A DNA stretch of 14,249 nt, from positions 1-14,249 of the forward strand of contig JAUWDC010000004.1 of NCBI GenBank assembly GCA_030608985.1, in the 5' to 3' direction. This document shows positions 12,781 to 14,249 of the stretch, one piece after another. The notes under the pieces were generated by a model that saw only the letters and a list, made by a program, of their open reading frames with translations, made no database searches and had not been told where the DNA came from. Numbering within the stretch: the stretch's first letter is position 1; each line of letters opens with the position of its first letter. A program made the translations under genes and the position numbers. This DNA is from Desulfobia sp. GTDB lineage: Bacteria; Desulfobacterota; Desulfobulbia; Desulfobulbales; SURF-16.

Positions 12781-14236
12781 AACATTCCATTATACCCTTT
12801 GCAGGTATTGTAAAAGAAACCATAGTCCCCTGACCAGGTTCAGAGTCAACTTTTAAAGTTCCACCAAGCAGGCTTGCGCGCTCCTCCATTCCATAAATAC
12901 CGAGACGTTCTCTGGGAATTTTGCAAAGGTCAAATCCTGAGCCATTATCCTCTATTATACCGCGAATATTTTCCTGCCTCAGTTCTAGAAGGATTTTTAT
13001 TGTATCTGCTTTGGCATGTTTAACAACATTCGTCAAAGATTCTTGTATTATTCTATAGATACATGTTTCCACACAATGATCAGCCCTTTTATCCTCCATG
13101 CCGATTTTAACTAAATCTACATGCAGGCCATGCCTTTCTCGAAACTGATTTAAATAAAGTTCAAGGGCAGCTACCAGGCCCATATCATCCAAAACACTTG
13201 GCCGCAACTCCAGAGCAAGGTTGTGAATGGCGCCCATCTCTTCAATAAGTGATTTTTTCAAAGAGTCAATTTCTTTCGACAAATTAGACAAATCAGCTTT
13301 ATCAAGCATTTTCAGACGTACCATCATGGAGGCCAGGGCCTGACCTGTCTGGTCGTGAAGCTCCCGGGCAACTCTTTTACGCTCCTGTTCCTGGGTGGAA
13401 ATGATGCGCTGCAAAAAGTCACTGCGTAATTTTTCTTTGTCTTTACGGTCAATTTCGGCCTGTTGCAGTTGGCGGGTCATGGCGTTAAAGGCTATGACGA
13501 GATCGCCAACTTCGTCTTGAGGGAATGTGTCATTGATACAGTCATAGTTGCCCCTTCTGAGAGCACGGGTGGCTTCAAGAAGTTTTTTCACCGGTTCCGT
13601 TATGATAAATGTCAAAAGGATTGAGAGAGCCAGGGCAACAAGCATAACTGCAATTGTATGCATGAAGAGGGAGCGCAGAAAAGCAGATGTCTGCTGCTGC
13701 ATAATGGACTCTGTAATGCCCACCCGCACGCCACCGACCCCACCCTCAAGTATAGGGTGAAAAGTGTCCCAGATAATACCTTCATTAGTTGGCAGTGGAA
13801 CCGTACGTTTCTGGAAGTTCAAACGATCTTCTTCTGTGAGGAGTTCCATGGGAAAACCTTCAGAAAAAGAATGGGCAAGGATGTCATAATGTGGATCAAC
13901 TATAAAGGCGTATCGCACTTCCGGCCTGTTTTTCACAGTGTCTTTAAGAAGCCTGGTCAATCCGTAAAGATCATTAATAAGGATGTATTCTCTTGAGTGG
14001 GAGGCGAGTTCTCTGGCCACAGAAATACTCTCCTCATGCAAAAGAGTTTTCATGTTAGAGCTTAAAATATTATGAACCTTAAAAATGGTAACTGTTCCGG
14101 AAAGAGCTACCAATGCTGCTGCAAGCCCCATAATTTTAAATCGCAAAGGAACACTGAACAGTATATCTTTTATGGTGTTCCATAATGGGAATTTTGCCGC
14201 ATTTATTTTTGAAATGAGAGTCATTTTAAAAATCAT
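12773..14236 (-). CDS. Membrane sensor histidine kinase (NarX/DegS-like HisKA_3 family)
   Basis: A 487-residue sensor kinase. It has a membrane helix at about 34-52, an extracytoplasmic sensor of about 135 residues (about 55-188) with a Cache-like look (VRYAFIVDPHYDILAHS, then GGVGGVRVGI), a second helix at about 191-213, and a HAMP region to about 265. The dimerisation helix has ERKRVARELHDQTGQ with phospho-acceptor His294. The ATPase domain has N403 (ESLTNVVKHA), DNGSGFD (430-436) and LGIYGMEERASLLGG. HisKA_3 kinases pair with NarL-type regulators, and such a gene overlaps its 3' end. The start is uncertain: ATG 14236 lacks a Shine-Dalgarno sequence, another ATG follows four codons later, and the frame stays open to the window edge, so the true gene may begin outside. 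The signal sensed is unknown. Confidence 0.9.
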   Translation of the reverse strand: MIFKMTLISKINAAKFPLWNTIKDILFSVPLRFKIMGLAAALVALSGTVTIFKVHNILSSNMKTLLHEESISVARELASHSREYILINDLYGLTRLLKDTVKNRPEVRYAFIVDPHYDILAHSFSEGFPMELLTEEDRLNFQKRTVPLPTNEGIIWDTFHPILEGGVGGVRVGITESIMQQQTSAFLRSLFMHTIAVMLVALALSILLTFIITEPVKKLLEATRALRRGNYDCINDTFPQDEVGDLVIAFNAMTRQLQQAEIDRKDKEKLRSDFLQRIISTQEQERKRVARELHDQTGQALASMMVRLKMLDKADLSNLSKEIDSLKKSLIEEMGAIHNLALELRPSVLDDMGLVAALELYLNQFRERHGLHVDLVKIGMEDKRADHCVETCIYRIIQESLTNVVKHAKADTIKILLELRQENIRGIIEDNGSGFDLCKIPRERLGIYGMEERASLLGGTLKVDSEPGQGTMVSFTIPAKGIMECYE

Positions 14237-14249
14237 AAAGGGAGAGAGT

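Noticed and set aside
1..14249. CRISPR arrays, tRNA/rRNA genes, prophage or transposase genes
   Set aside because: No regularly spaced repeats, RNA-gene signatures or recombinase/transposase motifs were seen on either strand.

Overview
The window most likely comes from an anaerobic, respiratory Desulfobacterota bacterium, possibly of the Desulfobulbales. I infer this from the abundance of iron-sulfur proteins, a dissimilatory arsenate reductase cluster, a glutamate synthase fused to ferredoxin modules, and intergenic palindromic repeats of a kind common in that group. Taxonomy was not tested by any search.

Layout. (1) 3-2084, plus strand: the 3' part of a large glutamate synthase whose GXGXG domain is followed by a GltD-like oxidoreductase and two C-terminal [4Fe-4S] motifs. 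It ends in a palindrome and a strong terminator. (2) 2190-2912, plus strand: a TauE/SafE membrane exporter. (3) 2913-3095: a 183-bp repeat-like element with 12-bp terminal inverted repeats that fills the gap between two convergent genes. (4) 3101-5876, minus strand: a YkgJ-type CxxxCxxCC protein, a zinc-type dehydrogenase and a divergent TrpD-like phosphoribosyltransferase. A 19-bp perfect inverted repeat separates the last two. (5) 5961-6197, plus strand: a small cysteine-rich protein.

(6) 6222-11964, minus strand: the centrepiece, a probable arsenate respiration operon. In transcription order it holds a sigma70-like promoter, a 47-codon candidate leader ORF, a MOSC-domain protein, ArrA (Tat-exported molybdenum catalytic subunit), ArrB (four-cluster electron-transfer subunit), a TorD-family chaperone and a cytoplasmic multi-cluster ferredoxin. 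ArrA carries the RGRY motif and the residues expected at an arsenate-reducing active site. No membrane quinol-oxidising subunit (ArrC/NrfD) or CymA-like cytochrome lies in the window. (7) 12118-14236, minus strand, directly upstream: a NarL/LuxR-type response regulator and its HAMP histidine kinase, overlapping by 8 nt. They are the obvious candidate regulators of the arr operon.

How the parts may work together (inference). The kinase senses a periplasmic or membrane signal and the regulator acts at the promoter near 11968-11996, where an 8-bp direct repeat lies just upstream of the -35. The operon then makes a cofactor-handling MOSC protein, the ArrAB enzyme and two cytoplasmic maturation or electron-transfer partners. 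No tRNA, rRNA, CRISPR array, transposase or integrase was seen.
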